Shown here: positions 1 through 10,129 of the stretch, one piece after another
Layout of the letters: each line of letters opens with the position of its first letter
Position numbering within the stretch: the first letter of the stretch is position 1
Assembly (NCBI GenBank): GCA_014529385.2
Contig: CM043953.1
Coordinates: 96,756,342 to 96,820,341, forward strand
Direction of reading: 5' to 3'
Source: Adiantum capillus-veneris
Lineage: Eukaryota > Streptophyta > Polypodiopsida > Polypodiales > Pteridaceae
Length of the DNA stretch: 64,000 nucleotides
Made by a program: the position numbers and the translations under genes
The notes under the pieces: generated by a model
Told to the model about the DNA's origin: nothing
The model's database searches: none
Seen by the model: the letters and a program-made list of their open reading frames with translations, nothing else

Positions 1-343
1 AGTGACATGCCCAGCTTTTCCGAGTCGTGGGGTTTAATAAGCCTTTCCCGACCCAGCCCTGCATTATCCATAAAGGTGACCCCCATGGTCACCATTCTCA
101 CCATCAGTTAGTACCACCAATGTGCAGCAGACACTCAGCCCACAGTACCCAGTCCTCTGGCATTTTTCTCCGTAACCTCCAGCACCCTAGTGTTTTTGTC
201 TACATCAGACTAAAGCATCAAATCCACCCCACAGTACCAGATCAGCACTACCATTGGCATTTCCAGCCCTCACACAGCAAATCAGCCAACCTTTTCTACA
301 ATCGCACATTTCAAGATCAGCCAGCGCTTTCAGATTTCAGCCC
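1..343. repeat. Relic LTR-like sequence, left part, split by the copia insertion
   Basis: No gene is seen. The stretch is rich in short CAGCC and TTTTCAG motifs. Its last ~100 bases, together with 5,496 onward, align by eye with 49,925-50,230, which lies inside the 3' LTR of Gypsy-C: both read TTTCAGCCC, then an ATTTCC/ATTCCG-like step, then CGCC and CATCGGCATCCTC. I infer an old LTR of that family whose middle received the copia element. The orientation is the same as at 50 kb. The first ~240 bases are less clear. Confidence 0.4.
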
Positions 344-557
344 TGTTGGAATTAGGGTTGCAGAGAAACGCACACAACTTGGAAATGACGAAGGAAGCTC
401 AAGGCACACAATAGAGAGTATGCAATGGAAAGATGGATAGCCCTAGAGTGATGGGCGTATATCCAATGCTCGGAGGAAAAAACCTCCTAAAGAGGGAAAA
501 ATGCCCCGGCGGTCCTAGTGTGTTCACACACATCACTAGCACATGTATATAGTAACA
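344..557 (-). repeat. Copia 3' LTR
   Basis: A 214-bp terminal repeat starting TGTTGG and ending GTAACA. It matches 5,269-5,495 except for a short deletion (near 419 the TGTTACTTAG stretch of the other copy is missing) and scattered substitutions. On the element's own strand this is the downstream LTR. The purine tract lies just inside it, reading AATCCCCCTT on the plus strand. Confidence 0.93.
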
Positions 558-597
558 AATCCCCCTTGGAGTGATGCGGTGACCGAGAGCTGGCACA

Positions 598-2080
598 TTA
601 GTAAACGGAAGTGACATGCCCTGAGGACATGATCAGTCCACAAAGGGAGCCCAAAGCTTTGCGGAAAGCTTCAAGCTTCTCACGAGACAATGCCTTTGTG
701 AAAAGATCTGCAAGGTTGTCCTGTGTTGGCACATAAGCCAAGCTGATCTCTCCTGCTGAGAGCGTCTCCCTGACATAGTGGTAATGCACCTCAATGTGCT
801 TTGTGCGAGCATGAAAAACTGGGTTCCTCGCAACTGCCAATGCGCTCTGACTGTCAGTGTAGATAGTGTTGGCAGTGTCTTGTCCAACACCCAAATCAGC
901 CATAAGGCGTCTGAGCCATATACACTCAACCGTAACTGTGAAGACTGCCCTGTACTCAGCCTCACAACTCCAAGTGGCCACACTAGGTTGCTTCTTGCTC
1001 AACCATGATATACATGAACTGCCAAGCATGAAACAAAAACCACTTGTGGACACTCGCATGTCAAAACAACCAGCCCAATCTGAGTCCGAAAAAGCACGTA
1101 AGTCTGGCGGCAATGATCCCCCCTAAGGATAAAACAAGCGAAGATGTAAAGTGCCACTAAGGTAGCGGAAAATCCTCTTGACAGCCTGCCAATGCTTAGA
1201 CACTGGGCTATGCATAAATCTGCTGACCTGTGAGACTGCAAACTGAATATCTGGCCTCATGTTGCATACATAAATGAGGAAGCAAACAGCAGTTTGGTAA
1301 AGAGTGACATCAGCAAGATCGCCAGCATCATGTAGACTCAACTTCAAACCTGTTTCCATGGAAGTGGCAATAGGTTTGCAATCCTCAAGTCCAAACTTAC
1401 ATAGCAATGTCTCTATGTAACTTTTCTGACACAAGGCAATACCACCATCACACTGCTTAAATTGTATACCCAAGTAATCATGCAACAGCCCCAAATCTTT
1501 CATCTTGAAAGTAGCATTCAAATCAGCCTTAAATTCAGCAATATGTCTCTCATTTGGTCCAATGATCAGCAAATCATCGACATAAAGAACCACAATGAGA
1601 AGTACATCACCCTCCTGCTTTACATACAATCTGCTTTCTGTTGGACTGTTACGAAAGCCTCGTTTAACCAAATGAGTGTCAGCTTTCTCATACCAAGCAC
1701 GAGGAGATTGCTTCAGCCCATACAAAGCCTTCTTCCATCTGCACACTTTGTCCTCGTCCTTTTATGACAAAACCGCGAGCTGCGTTACATAAACTTCCTC
1801 AAATATGTCACCATTCAAGAAAGCAGTAACAATGTCTGATTGATGTACATCCCAACCAAAATGAGCTGCCAATGCACATAGAGAACACACAGTAGTCATA
1901 CGACAAGTGGGAGCAAAAGTCTCTTCATAATCTATGCCTTTTTGCTGTGCATAACCCTTTGCAACAAGTCAAGCCTTATGGCGATCGATCTCACCATCCG
2001 GCTTGCGTTTCAACTTGTAAACCCACTTCGTACCAAATGCCTTTTTGCCAGGAGGCAAATCACATAAAGTCCATGTGTCA
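598..2080 (-). pseudogene. Copia reverse transcriptase and RNase H (broken)
   Basis: This is the 3' half of the copia pol gene, which would copy the element RNA into DNA. On the minus strand the N-terminal RT part (about 2,080-1,750) reads KWVYKLKRKPDGE and [11 protein letters not shown] but carries stop codons. The open part 1,746-1,123 shows KALYGLKQSPRAWYEK and the catalytic YVDDLLIIG, followed by KMKDLGLLHDYLGIQF. The RNase H domain (1,113-598) has SDSDWAGC, SCEAEYRA and DNLADLFTKAL, the usual copia signatures. A frameshift near 1,120 separates RT from RNase H. The catalytic aspartates of RT are intact, so decay is by frame damage rather than by loss of active-site residues. Confidence 0.9.
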
Positions 2081-2084
2081 TTTT

Positions 2085-2466
2085 CTATAAGTGCACCATA
2101 TTCTGATTACATGGCAGCCATCTAATTTTCTGAATTCTGTGCCTCATGAAAAGACAGAGGCTCCTCGACATCATGTAAGCTACACACAGCCAAAGCATAA
2201 CAATCTGATGCATAAGATGCATGGCGAGAGCCTGAACGAATACGAATAGACAAAGATGCATCCAATTTACTGTCACGCAAAGTGTGCACCAGCCATTTTG
2301 GCATACCTCTAGCCTGCTCATTTTCAACCCTTTCCTCATCAAGTACATCATGTACATCTGCATCAATAATAGGCTGATCTGTAACATTTTCAGAAACCCC
2401 CATAGGTTGTACATTTGCCTCATTGGAACTTACATTCGTATTTCCACCACTGAAAAGAGGCAACAA
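2085..2466 (-). pseudogene. Copia integrase-RT linker region
   Basis: This is the variable linker between the integrase core and RT of the copia element, still partly open on the minus strand from 2,466 to 2,122. It is acidic, includes DADVHDVLDEERVENEQARG, and ends with SLHDVEEPLSFHEAQNSEN just before the RT domain. A short acidic linker ending in an EP.S..EA motif is typical of copia polyproteins. The bases between 2,470 and 2,700 hold more of the linker with stops. It is not an independent gene. Confidence 0.7.
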
Positions 2467-2699
2467 AGTGAGATAAATGTCCTATGAGCTTACATTACCG
2501 TCTCTAGTACATGACAGCAAGGGCTAAATAGAATCTTCCACAAACACTACATCCCGTGAAACCAAAATACGCTTTGTTTGCGGATGACATAACCTGTAAC
2601 CTTTGCTTTCAGCACTATAACCAACAAAAATACATTTGACAGCCTTATCATCCAATTTTCTGCGCTATGTTTGTGGCACCAAAGCATATGCCAAACAGC

Positions 2700-3557
2700 C
2701 TAAAACACGCATGAGCTCAATAGAAGGCTTTCTATCATGCCATGCTTCATATGGAGTAATAGACTACAAAGCTTTCGTAGGACACCTGTTAAGTACATAA
2801 GTGGCACACATGATGGCCTCAAGCCAAAAAAAAAATGCGGCAAAGCTTGACTTTTGACCATACATAGTGCCATTTCCGTCAGTGACCTGTTTTTCCTCTC
2901 AACAACACCATTTTGCTGAGGTGTATAAGGCATTGTACATTGGTGTTTTATCCCACGACTAGCCAGAAATGCATTAACTTCATGAGACATATACTCCCCC
3001 CCTCGATCGGAACGAAGGGTGCCCATAGTACATTTCGAGACATTTTCAGCCATAGCCAGAAATTGTTTGAAGCACATAAAAACTTCGGACTTCGCTTTAA
3101 GCGGAAATACCCATGCATGCCTGGAGTAATCATCAATGAAAGTCACGAAGTAAAGGTAATTGCCCAAGGACGGAGTTTGCATGGGCCCACAAACATCACT
3201 ATGCACAAGCTGCAACGTGCATGTAGCCCGAACTGAACCATCCTTTGGAAACTTAGAATGTTGCATCATACCCAAAATACAGCCTTCACAAACATGTTTG
3301 ACAAGTGCTTCAAGAGGCGGCAAGGAAGCAACCATATCAGATTTCTACAAACACAGCAAACTGGAAAAATTCAGATAACCAAAACGTGCATGCCAAAGTT
3401 CTGCATCTGAAATAGCCCTTGAATCTACAACAACATTTGCAAAATTTTGTCCACACTTGTCATACAAAGTGAGCTTATACAACCCACGGCACAAAAGGCC
3501 ATGCAACAATTTTATCACCAAAACTGAGATCATGAATTGTACATCTGTCATCCACAA
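2700..3557 (-). pseudogene. Copia GAG-pre-integrase and integrase core (broken)
   Basis: The minus strand encodes the GAG-pre-integrase motif ELWHARFGYLNFSSL (3,420-3,345). A stop follows, then the zinc-finger end HVCEGCILGMM. The DDE-type integrase core comes next: FVTFIDDYSRHAWVFPLK carries the first catalytic Asp, GTLRSDRGGEYMS the second, and TPQQNGVVERKNRSL the Glu. These catalytic residues are all present. The domain would insert the element cDNA into the host genome. The reading frame is interrupted near 3,340 and again after 2,760, so it is a pseudogene. Confidence 0.9.
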
Positions 3558-4302
3558 ATTTGACTACAAGTCCAAGTCTAGCAAGTGCAAATACAGACAA
3601 GAGATTCTTCTTGATTCCAGGTACATAAAGTGCATCAACAAGTGTGAAGGAACTGCCATTTGCAGCAGTAAGCACAATCTTTCCAACTCCTTGAACCGGA
3701 TAAGAGGCATTGTTGGCACAAGTGACTGAATTCCCATGAGGGACAGACTCAAGAGAGGTAAACAATCCACGATGTGAGGTAATGTGCTTTGTAGCACCAC
3801 TGTTGAAATACCACACATGAGAATCTGCAGCAACTGACAAGTATGCATCATGGACAGCAAGATTGTAAGTGCACTCTGCGCTAAAAGCCCATTCTGCATC
3901 AACATCAGCAACACAATCTCCTTTCACAGAAGACTCAACAATGGCTGCATTTGTAGTGGAACCAACATTTACAGTGGAACCACCCTCTTTCTTCTTAGCC
4001 TCTTTGGCCTTCAACTTAGGACACGACTTGCTCAAGTGATCATTAGCTTTACAATAATGGCAACGCGTCTTCTTTTTGCCCTTATCACCAGAATTTCCAG
4101 ATGAATTGCTGCCAACAGAAGCATTAGGAACAGAAGTTTTGCCACTCGCAGCAGAACCATAAGAAGTGGCCGCATTGCTTACCACCCTTTCTTTGAGAAG
4201 CAATAAAAGCCTGTTCAACTGCACGCTGCCTAGTTTTGTTTTTTCTGGAAAGTGACTCTTGCAATAGCAATGTGCATAATGCATCAAACTTGACAACTTC
4301 AA
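3475..4302 (-). pseudogene. Copia gag C-terminus, zinc knuckle and protease
   Basis: An open minus-strand frame of 275 codons. It has a CCHC zinc knuckle, CHYCKANDHLSKSCP, followed by a basic KLKAKEAKKKEGG tract. The aspartic-protease region reads VWYFNSGATKHITS. In copia elements this motif is normally DSGA, so the catalytic Asp has become Asn here (seen directly) and the protease is expected to be inactive. The frame joins the main gag frame (4,906-4,124) through a frameshift around 4,170-4,200. Confidence 0.88.
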
Positions 4303-4906
4303 GATTTCCTTGGGTCATCAGTCTCCAAGTACTAGCAAAAGTCTGATAGGAATCTGGTAAGGTATCAAGAACACTCTGCACAAGGGAACTGTCTGAAATG
4401 ACTTCACCTGCAGAACTAAGTTGCTCATTGATATCCTTGACACCAGCAAGGAAAGTGTCCATATCATCTTCCTCATGCATAATCTTCGACTCCAGCTCTT
4501 TACACAGCAAAGCAATTTTAGCCTCATTGCGGCTTGCATAAAGACCTTCTAGAATATCCCAAGCCTGTTTTACAGATTTTGCTGAACGAATGTGAGAAAC
4601 AATAGTGCACTTCACAGACAACGCAATCAATGCATGAGTCTGCGCATCCTTTACATCCCAACAAGCTTGTTCTGCCGTAGGCAAAACAACGCTAATAGCA
4701 GCAATCCTTGCAACAAGACCTGCAACATCCTCAACATCGCCTACACCCTCAGAACCTGGACGTACATCAATGCCCTGCACAATGTTCAAGACGCCCTTTG
4801 ACACAAGAACATGTTGCATCATATAAGCCCACATAGGGTAGTTGTCCCCATCCAACCTGTCCTCAGCAGCAAGCATCTTGAACACATCTGTGTTGTTGTC
4901 AGCCAT
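4124..4906 (-). CDS. Copia gag (capsid-like) reading frame
   Basis: The minus-strand gag frame starts at the Met of MADNNTDVFKMLAAEDRLDG. I prefer this start over the upstream Met at 4,969 because the intervening residues do not resemble gag. The protein continues with NYPMWAYMMQHVL, the W-x-Y copia gag N-terminus, and later AWDILEGLYAS and the UBN2-like SSAGEVISDSSLVQSVLDTL. It would form the virus-like particle shell that packages element RNA. The frame runs out near 4,124 after a frameshift, and the true continuation is in the zinc-knuckle frame. Confidence 0.85.
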   Translation of the reverse strand: MADNNTDVFKMLAAEDRLDGDNYPMWAYMMQHVLVSKGVLNIVQGIDVRPGSEGVGDVEDVAGLVARIAAISVVLPTAEQACWDVKDAQTHALIALSVKCTIVSHIRSAKSVKQAWDILEGLYASRNEAKIALLCKELESKIMHEEDDMDTFLAGVKDINEQLSSAGEVISDSSLVQSVLDTLPDSYQTFASTWRLMTQGNLEVVKFDALCTLLLQESLSRKNKTRQRAVEQAFIASQRKGGKQCGHFLWFCCEWQNFCS

Positions 4907-5254
4907 GATAGATGCTGCACCTGATGTGAAAACTGCCCGAAAATAGGAGAAACGGAGCGGGAACAACACGTGCTATATAGCACAAACCGTAGAAGACTAT
5001 GGACACCTAATATGCAGAAAACGGCACTGACTGAAATTCTGCACAAAGTGACGAAATAGCCTGTGCAGTACTGCCTGTAGTGAAAACGGAGGCCAAAATG
5101 AGCCCAAATCAAAAATCTGAGCAGACTAAGCTCTACGAGCTTTCCCCAAAATTTCTGTCGACCTATGAACGCTTGCCAAAGCTCACTAAAATCGGAGAAA
5201 GTGAGCAAGCGTGTGCTGGAACAGCTGGTGACTAAGCCCAGGAGGACGCAACCT

Positions 5255-5266
5255 GCTCTGATACCA
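5255..5266 (-). other. Copia primer-binding site (initiator Met tRNA)
   Basis: The minus strand reads TGGTATCAGAGC two bases inside the 5' LTR. It is complementary to the 3' end of plant initiator methionine tRNA, the usual primer for copia and chromovirus reverse transcription. The identical 12-mer occurs in Gypsy-A and in the 36 kb family S copy. Confidence 0.9.
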
Positions 5267-5268
5267 AT

Positions 5269-5495
5269 TGTTGGAATTAGGGTTGCAGAGAAACGCACAC
5301 AGCTTGGAGAAGACGAAGGAAGCTCAAGGCACACAATAGAGAGTGTGTTACTTAGTATGCAATGGAAAGATGGATAACCCTAGAGTGATGGGCGTATATC
5401 CAATGCTCAGAGGAAAAAACCTCCTAAAGAGGGAAAAAATGCCCCGGCGGTCCTAGTGTGTTGACACACATCACTACCACATGTATATGGTAACA
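5269..5495 (-). repeat. Copia 5' LTR
   Basis: A 227-bp terminal repeat, the partner of 344-557. It starts TGTTGG, ends GGTAACA and is followed directly by the target duplication AGCCC. On the element strand it is the promoter-bearing LTR. No clear TATA box could be assigned. Confidence 0.93.
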
Positions 5496-5990
5496 AGCCC
5501 ATTTCCATCGCCACCATCGGCATCCTCGACATCGGTATAGCAAATCAGCCCTTAGCCTCGCCAATTTACGGATCTAGACTGAAATTCCCTAGCCTTTTGC
5601 ATTTCCAACCCTTAGCCTCTCAGATTCAAGCATCTACCGCAAAAATCATACCTGTAGCCGAGAACGGCTATGCCTGCTTCATACTGGAAGCTTCTGGGCG
5701 GAAGAAGTTACTACTCATATCTCCTTGCGTAGGGGATGCCCACACGAGTTCTCCTTGGCTGAAATCTACTTCTTGAATGCATCAGAGTGCTGAAATTTTC
5801 GTGGGCAGCCAGTACTACGCTTATGTGAGTGTGGCTATTCCCCGTAGGGATGCACAGAAGCACCTATGGGTGCACTTTACCTTCGTTGCGCGCTTCGAAG
5901 CCTCTGCACGGCCTTCACAGGCGCCAGAGCAAGAAATCGTGAGGAGAGAGAGGGAGAGGATTGAACTGCGAGCCCAAAGAGGAAGCTCTG
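5496..5990. repeat. Relic LTR-like sequence, right part
   Basis: This is the continuation of the sequence broken by the copia element. The first ~80 bases (CATCGCCACCATCGGCATCCTC) match 50,150-50,215 inside the Gypsy-C 3' LTR. The remainder to 5,990 has no recognisable protein and no clear repeat partner. A purine-rich GAGAGAGAGGGAGAGG stretch sits at 5,942-5,957. Confidence 0.4.
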
Positions 5991-6085
5991 TGAGTGCGTG
6001 TAAACTATTGTAGACCACCCCCACGTGGTAGCGCTGCGTCCTCTTGTAGCCTTGCGAGGAAATTCTAGGCCATCTGGCGTTGCAT

Positions 6086-6197
6086 GAGAAATGAAATGAA
6101 ATGTTATATTAACGTCTTCAAAAGGCCAAAGTGACCTATGATACCTGAAAGTTACAATGTGGTGGATCTGATACAAAGTCCGAGTAACAAAAGTAAC

Positions 6198-6199
<2 letters not shown>
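6086..6199 (-). mobile_element. Short extra copy of the LINE 3' end
   Basis: From GAAATGAAATGAAATG through AACGTCTTCAAAAGGCC to GGATCTGATACAAAG this repeats 6,252-6,345 with only a few differences. It is separated from it by a (GA)n tract. It represents a second, severely 5'-truncated insertion or a local duplication of the LINE 3' end. Confidence 0.75.

Positions 6200-6200
<1 letters not shown>

Positions 6201-6253
<53 letters not shown>
6201..6253. repeat. (GA)n microsatellite
   Basis: An uninterrupted GA dinucleotide run of about 53 bases between the two copies of the LINE 3' end. Confidence 0.95.
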
Positions 6254-6256
<3 letters not shown>

Positions 6257-6435
6257 GAAATGAAATGTTATATTAACGTCTTCAAAAGGCCAAAGTGACC
6301 TATGAGACCAAAAAGTTACAATGTGGTGGATCTGATACAAGGTCAGAGTATGACAAAATGACAAATGTCACAATAAAATACTATGGAATCCTAAACTACT
6401 AGGTGTGAACTAAGCAGCTAGCTGGGATAGCTGGA

Positions 6436-9400
6436 TCACAAGAGATCCAGCATCGGTCGCTGGCGGATCTCATCAATCTCCTCCATGGTCAGTAGTCTGA
6501 CCGGGTGTCGTGCATGTCGAGCCAAAGTGATCCAAATCCTCTGATGCAGCCTCCGCCAATGCTGTGTAGTCCTCTGCAGTCGTGGGCGTCTGGATCTTCC
6601 CAGCTCAATCGCTCGGTCGATCAGTGTGCCTCTGGTGTGAGGCGACGAGCTTTGCTGTGGTAGTAACTCCTTCGGGTGTCCAGTGGCAGCTCTAGAGAAA
6701 TCTGTGATCTGTCTCTGGGACTGGCTAGCCTCTCCTCTCATCAGGCTCTCTCTGTGTCTGCGTAGCTTGAGCAAAAACAAACCCAAGCATCTCTGATCCT
6801 CGTACTGCATGACTCTAAAGAATGGTCCAAAGCCCTCTCTGAACAAGCAATGGAAGCGGCCTCGTATCTCGTAGTAGACGGTCGTAGTAGACGGGGCAGT
6901 GGCATGTGTAGTGCAACTCTGTCTCAGGCTCGATGTCACACAGGGGGTCCTAGCCTCTGCTGGTACTCCGATGTATCTCCTAGTCTCGATCAGCAGCTGG
7001 TGTGAAGATGTATGTATCTGGGCGATAGCGCATCGTATCCCATGAGACAAGTGAGTGTCCATGTATCTGGGCCTCGTCACAAAACCATCAACCGTAAGCT
7101 GGAGGAGATGCTCTCTGTAGAAAGCCATCTTCGTGCCCAGCTCCTGTGCTGGTTGTATCCATGTTCCTCCTGGTGTCTAGCTGAGTCAAGTCCTAGCGGA
7201 TGAGCCCGGTGATCTCGGACTGTGTAAGAGTCAGAGAGGGTGCATCCAATGAGTACTGGAAGGGAGGCATTCTGTCTATGCTGAACCCATGCGCCTGAAA
7301 CCATGATGTCATCTCCCCATACCAGCATGCTGTATCTCCTTGCATGGCTAACTGTCGAGAGGACTCAAGTGCAAGGCGGGCATATCTGTCTCTGGGAAGT
7401 TCCCACATGCAGTGTATGAAGGAGACCGATCTAGTGAGCACCTCAACCACTAGTGGGGGGGCAGCTAGCTCTGCTCAAACAATAGCACGTGGTACTGAGG
7501 CCTTGGCTCTAATGAGCCGCGAGATCATAGAGACCAGAGGCTTCTCCATGTCCCCCCATCCATCACTGCGGCCTGTCCTCCCGTGATGATCTAATGAAGG
7601 TCCCCAAATCTCAGCTCCATAAAGCAATGCAGAAGCCACCACAGTGTCAAAGAGCCAGAGCTTCGTCTGAGGCTCCTGAAACTGAACATGTGAACACATC
7701 CTTTCCAATCTACCCAATGCTGCATGGGCTCTGGTCAATCTAGTGTCTGCTGCCCTCCTCAATGAAAATGTTGGCCCACTAAAAACCACTCCGAGGTAAG
7801 TGTACGCCTCTGTATATTCCATAGTCTCCTGGCCGTATGTGAATGCTGGCGCTGATCTCCTGATCCACTGTGGGGTGGTATTAAATACCATGACCTTGGC
7901 TTTACCAAGGTTGACGGACAAACCACTTTCCTGAGCAAACCTATTCAAAGCATCCAAGTGACGTTGCATCCCCTCCGGAGAGTCGGAGATCAACACAATA
8001 TCATCAGCATATAACAATAATGGAATCCATGTCCCTGCCAGCTGTGCACCTCTATCACCATGTCTCTCAATGTAGTCAGAAACCGCATCCACATACATAC
8101 CAAATAGAGTAGGAGAGAGCGGGCAGCCCTGCTTCACCCCAATAGTGGAGTGAATCGGTGTGGATAGACCCTCTGAGGTGCGTACCTGCCCCACTACTGA
8201 CCTGTATAATGCCATGACCCCCCCAATGAGCTTTGTGGGTACTCCCATCTGCTGTAATCTGCGCATCAATCTAGCTCTAGGCACTGTGTCAAATGCTTTG
8301 CGGAAATCCACAAAGATACAATAGATCCGTCTCCCACGCGATCTACCCTCCTCAATGATGGCTCTCAATGACAAGATATGGTCAAGAGTAGAAAAACCCC
8401 TCCTGAACCCTGCCTGCCAGGCTGCACGTATCCCCTCCCTCTCTGCCCATCCACTCAGCTGCTGCTCAAGAATAGATGCGTACAACCGTGCCAATGTGTG
8501 TCCAATCATGATAGTGCGATAATTCCCAGGCTCCATAGGGTCTCCCGACTTGAAGATAGGTACAATAGTAGATAGACTCCAAGTATCCGGCAAGCCCTCA
8601 CACATGGCACGGTTAAACATCACTGCTAGAAGCTCTGCTAGTAGATCTCTGGCATGCGTGAAATGCTCAGCCACTAAACCATCATGATCGTATGCTCTCC
8701 CAGTCCTCATCCTGTCAATGGCCTTCCTCGCCATCTCCGCAGTGAAAAAAGCACATGTGTGTGGGCATGGATCAGGAGGGGCGGGAAGGGGGGGCTGCTC
8801 AGGAACTATGTACAGAGATGATGCGTACTAGCCCCAGTCCTCTGTAGAAGTGATGGGGGGGGGGGGGGGGGGAGAGTGCTCTTGAAAGAGGTGCCATGCC
8901 TCACGTGAGTCCTGACTCAAGAACAGCTGATATAGATCCTGCTCTAGCCGAGCCAAAAATGCCCTCTTCTTCCGCCGCACTAGGCGTCGGAAGTCAATCT
9001 GTGAGTGTCTGTGAGTGATGTCCCCCAAAAGCACCTCCCTCTGAAGTCTAGCTCTAGTGTCCCGGCATTCCTCATCATACCAACTGTTCTGGGGCATGCT
9101 CCCCGAACGGCGTCTCTACTCAGGCTGCATCATGTAGTGTCTGTGTCAATATAGTAGTAAGCTCCTCCAGAGGTCGCCCTGGCTCCTTTGTGCATAGGCG
9201 TCTGTAGATCCATCTATGTATACAAAGTCTGTCTCCCGCGTAAAGGTGTAGCGAGTAGGGGCTGCTGTCCGTAGCCTGTGTGCTACACTAAACTGAAAAG
9301 AAATGGTCATTGACACAAGAGCATGATCCACTGCCACACCAACAGGTCTGGGTCCAACCGTGAGATCCTGGATACTAGAGATGAGGCTCGGCTGTGCCAT

Positions 9401-10127
9401 GACATAATCCACTGTGCTGGCTCCATGTCTATGTGGAAAGCATGTAAAACCCCCTGAAGCGGGAAATCTCTGTAGGCCATTCAAGATGGCCAATCCATGT
9501 GCCGTCCCCATGTCTATCAAGTGTCGTCCATACTCGGTGTATTCTCCATCTTGTGATAGTCTGGATAGGCCTGTCTCTGTAGCATCCAACTCTCTCAGCA
9601 TCTCCTCTCAAGTATCATAAAATACTGTCTGATGATGGGCAGTCCTAGCGTTGAAATCCCCTAGAATGATGATGTCACCATCTCTAGAGAACTCCCATAT
9701 GTCATCATCCAAAATAGAGAAAGGGGACTGTCCTCTGGGTGGTGCATACACTAACGTGCTCGGGGGAAAGTAGCAAATAGCAATGTAAAGATATCTGTCT
9801 GTCTCTGCTCTCAGTCTCACCCACATGTACCTAGCTTGCTCATCTCTGCGGGCTATATGTATCAATGGCTGCAACTCCTCCCTGAATAACACTGCCACTC
9901 CTCCTGATCCTCGCCCTCTGCGCTCTGATCGTGTCTCCTGTCTATAGGCAGTCTCCCATCTATATCCACTAATGTGAGGCATAGGTTGGCCAAGGGTCTG
10001 ATGTGTCTCAGAGTAGAAGACGATGTCTCTTCCCCTGAAACTATCCTCAAAGGCGCCCACATCAAGTCGCATAGATCCATTACAATTCCACGTGGCAACT
10101 TTGAGGGTGGTCCCATGGGTCTCGCAC
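6436..10127 (-). pseudogene. LINE ORF2: endonuclease, reverse transcriptase and C-terminal region
   Basis: One reading frame carries almost the whole protein. The endonuclease starts TTLKVATWNCNGS (10,100-10,062) and continues IVFYSETHQ, GGVAVLFREEL, IIILGDFNAR and, after a stop at 9,608, STVDYVMAQPS and VDHALVSM. Reverse transcriptase (8,734-7,475) has VPIFKSGDPMEPGNYRTI, FVDFRKAFDTVPR, KQGCPLSPTLFGMYVD and the catalytic YADDIVLISDS. In-frame stops occur at about 9,608, 9,146, 8,828 and 7,475, and a frameshift near 7,160 moves the last third (MAFYREHLLQLTVDGF onward) to another frame. The stop at 7,475 replaces an Arg present in the 22.7 kb copy (IIRAELAAPP), consistent with CGA to TGA change. 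An 18-base G run at 8,855-8,872 encodes a proline stretch on the coding strand. Confidence 0.9.
8855..8872. repeat. 18-base G homopolymer in LINE ORF2
   Basis: A pure G run on the plus strand, read as prolines on the coding strand between the endonuclease and RT domains. The 21.4 kb copy of the LINE has only a few C residues at the equivalent site, so the run has expanded here. Confidence 0.9.
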
Positions 10128-10129
10128 CG

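Larger units (their letters stand above)
344..5495 (-). mobile_element. Complete Ty1/copia LTR retrotransposon (minus strand)
   Basis: Two similar LTRs (344-557 and 5,269-5,495) begin TGTTGGAATTAGGG and end GTAACA. They are flanked by a perfect 5-bp target-site duplication AGCCC (339-343 and 5,496-5,500). An initiator-Met primer site lies at 5,255-5,266 and a purine-rich tract at 558-567. Read on the minus strand the order is gag with zinc knuckle, protease, GAG-pre-integrase, integrase, reverse transcriptase and RNase H, which is the copia order with integrase before RT. Several frameshifts and stops show it is no longer able to make a full polyprotein. The LTRs differ by one ~13-bp length change and a scatter of substitutions, so it is not a very recent insertion. 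Confidence 0.95.
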
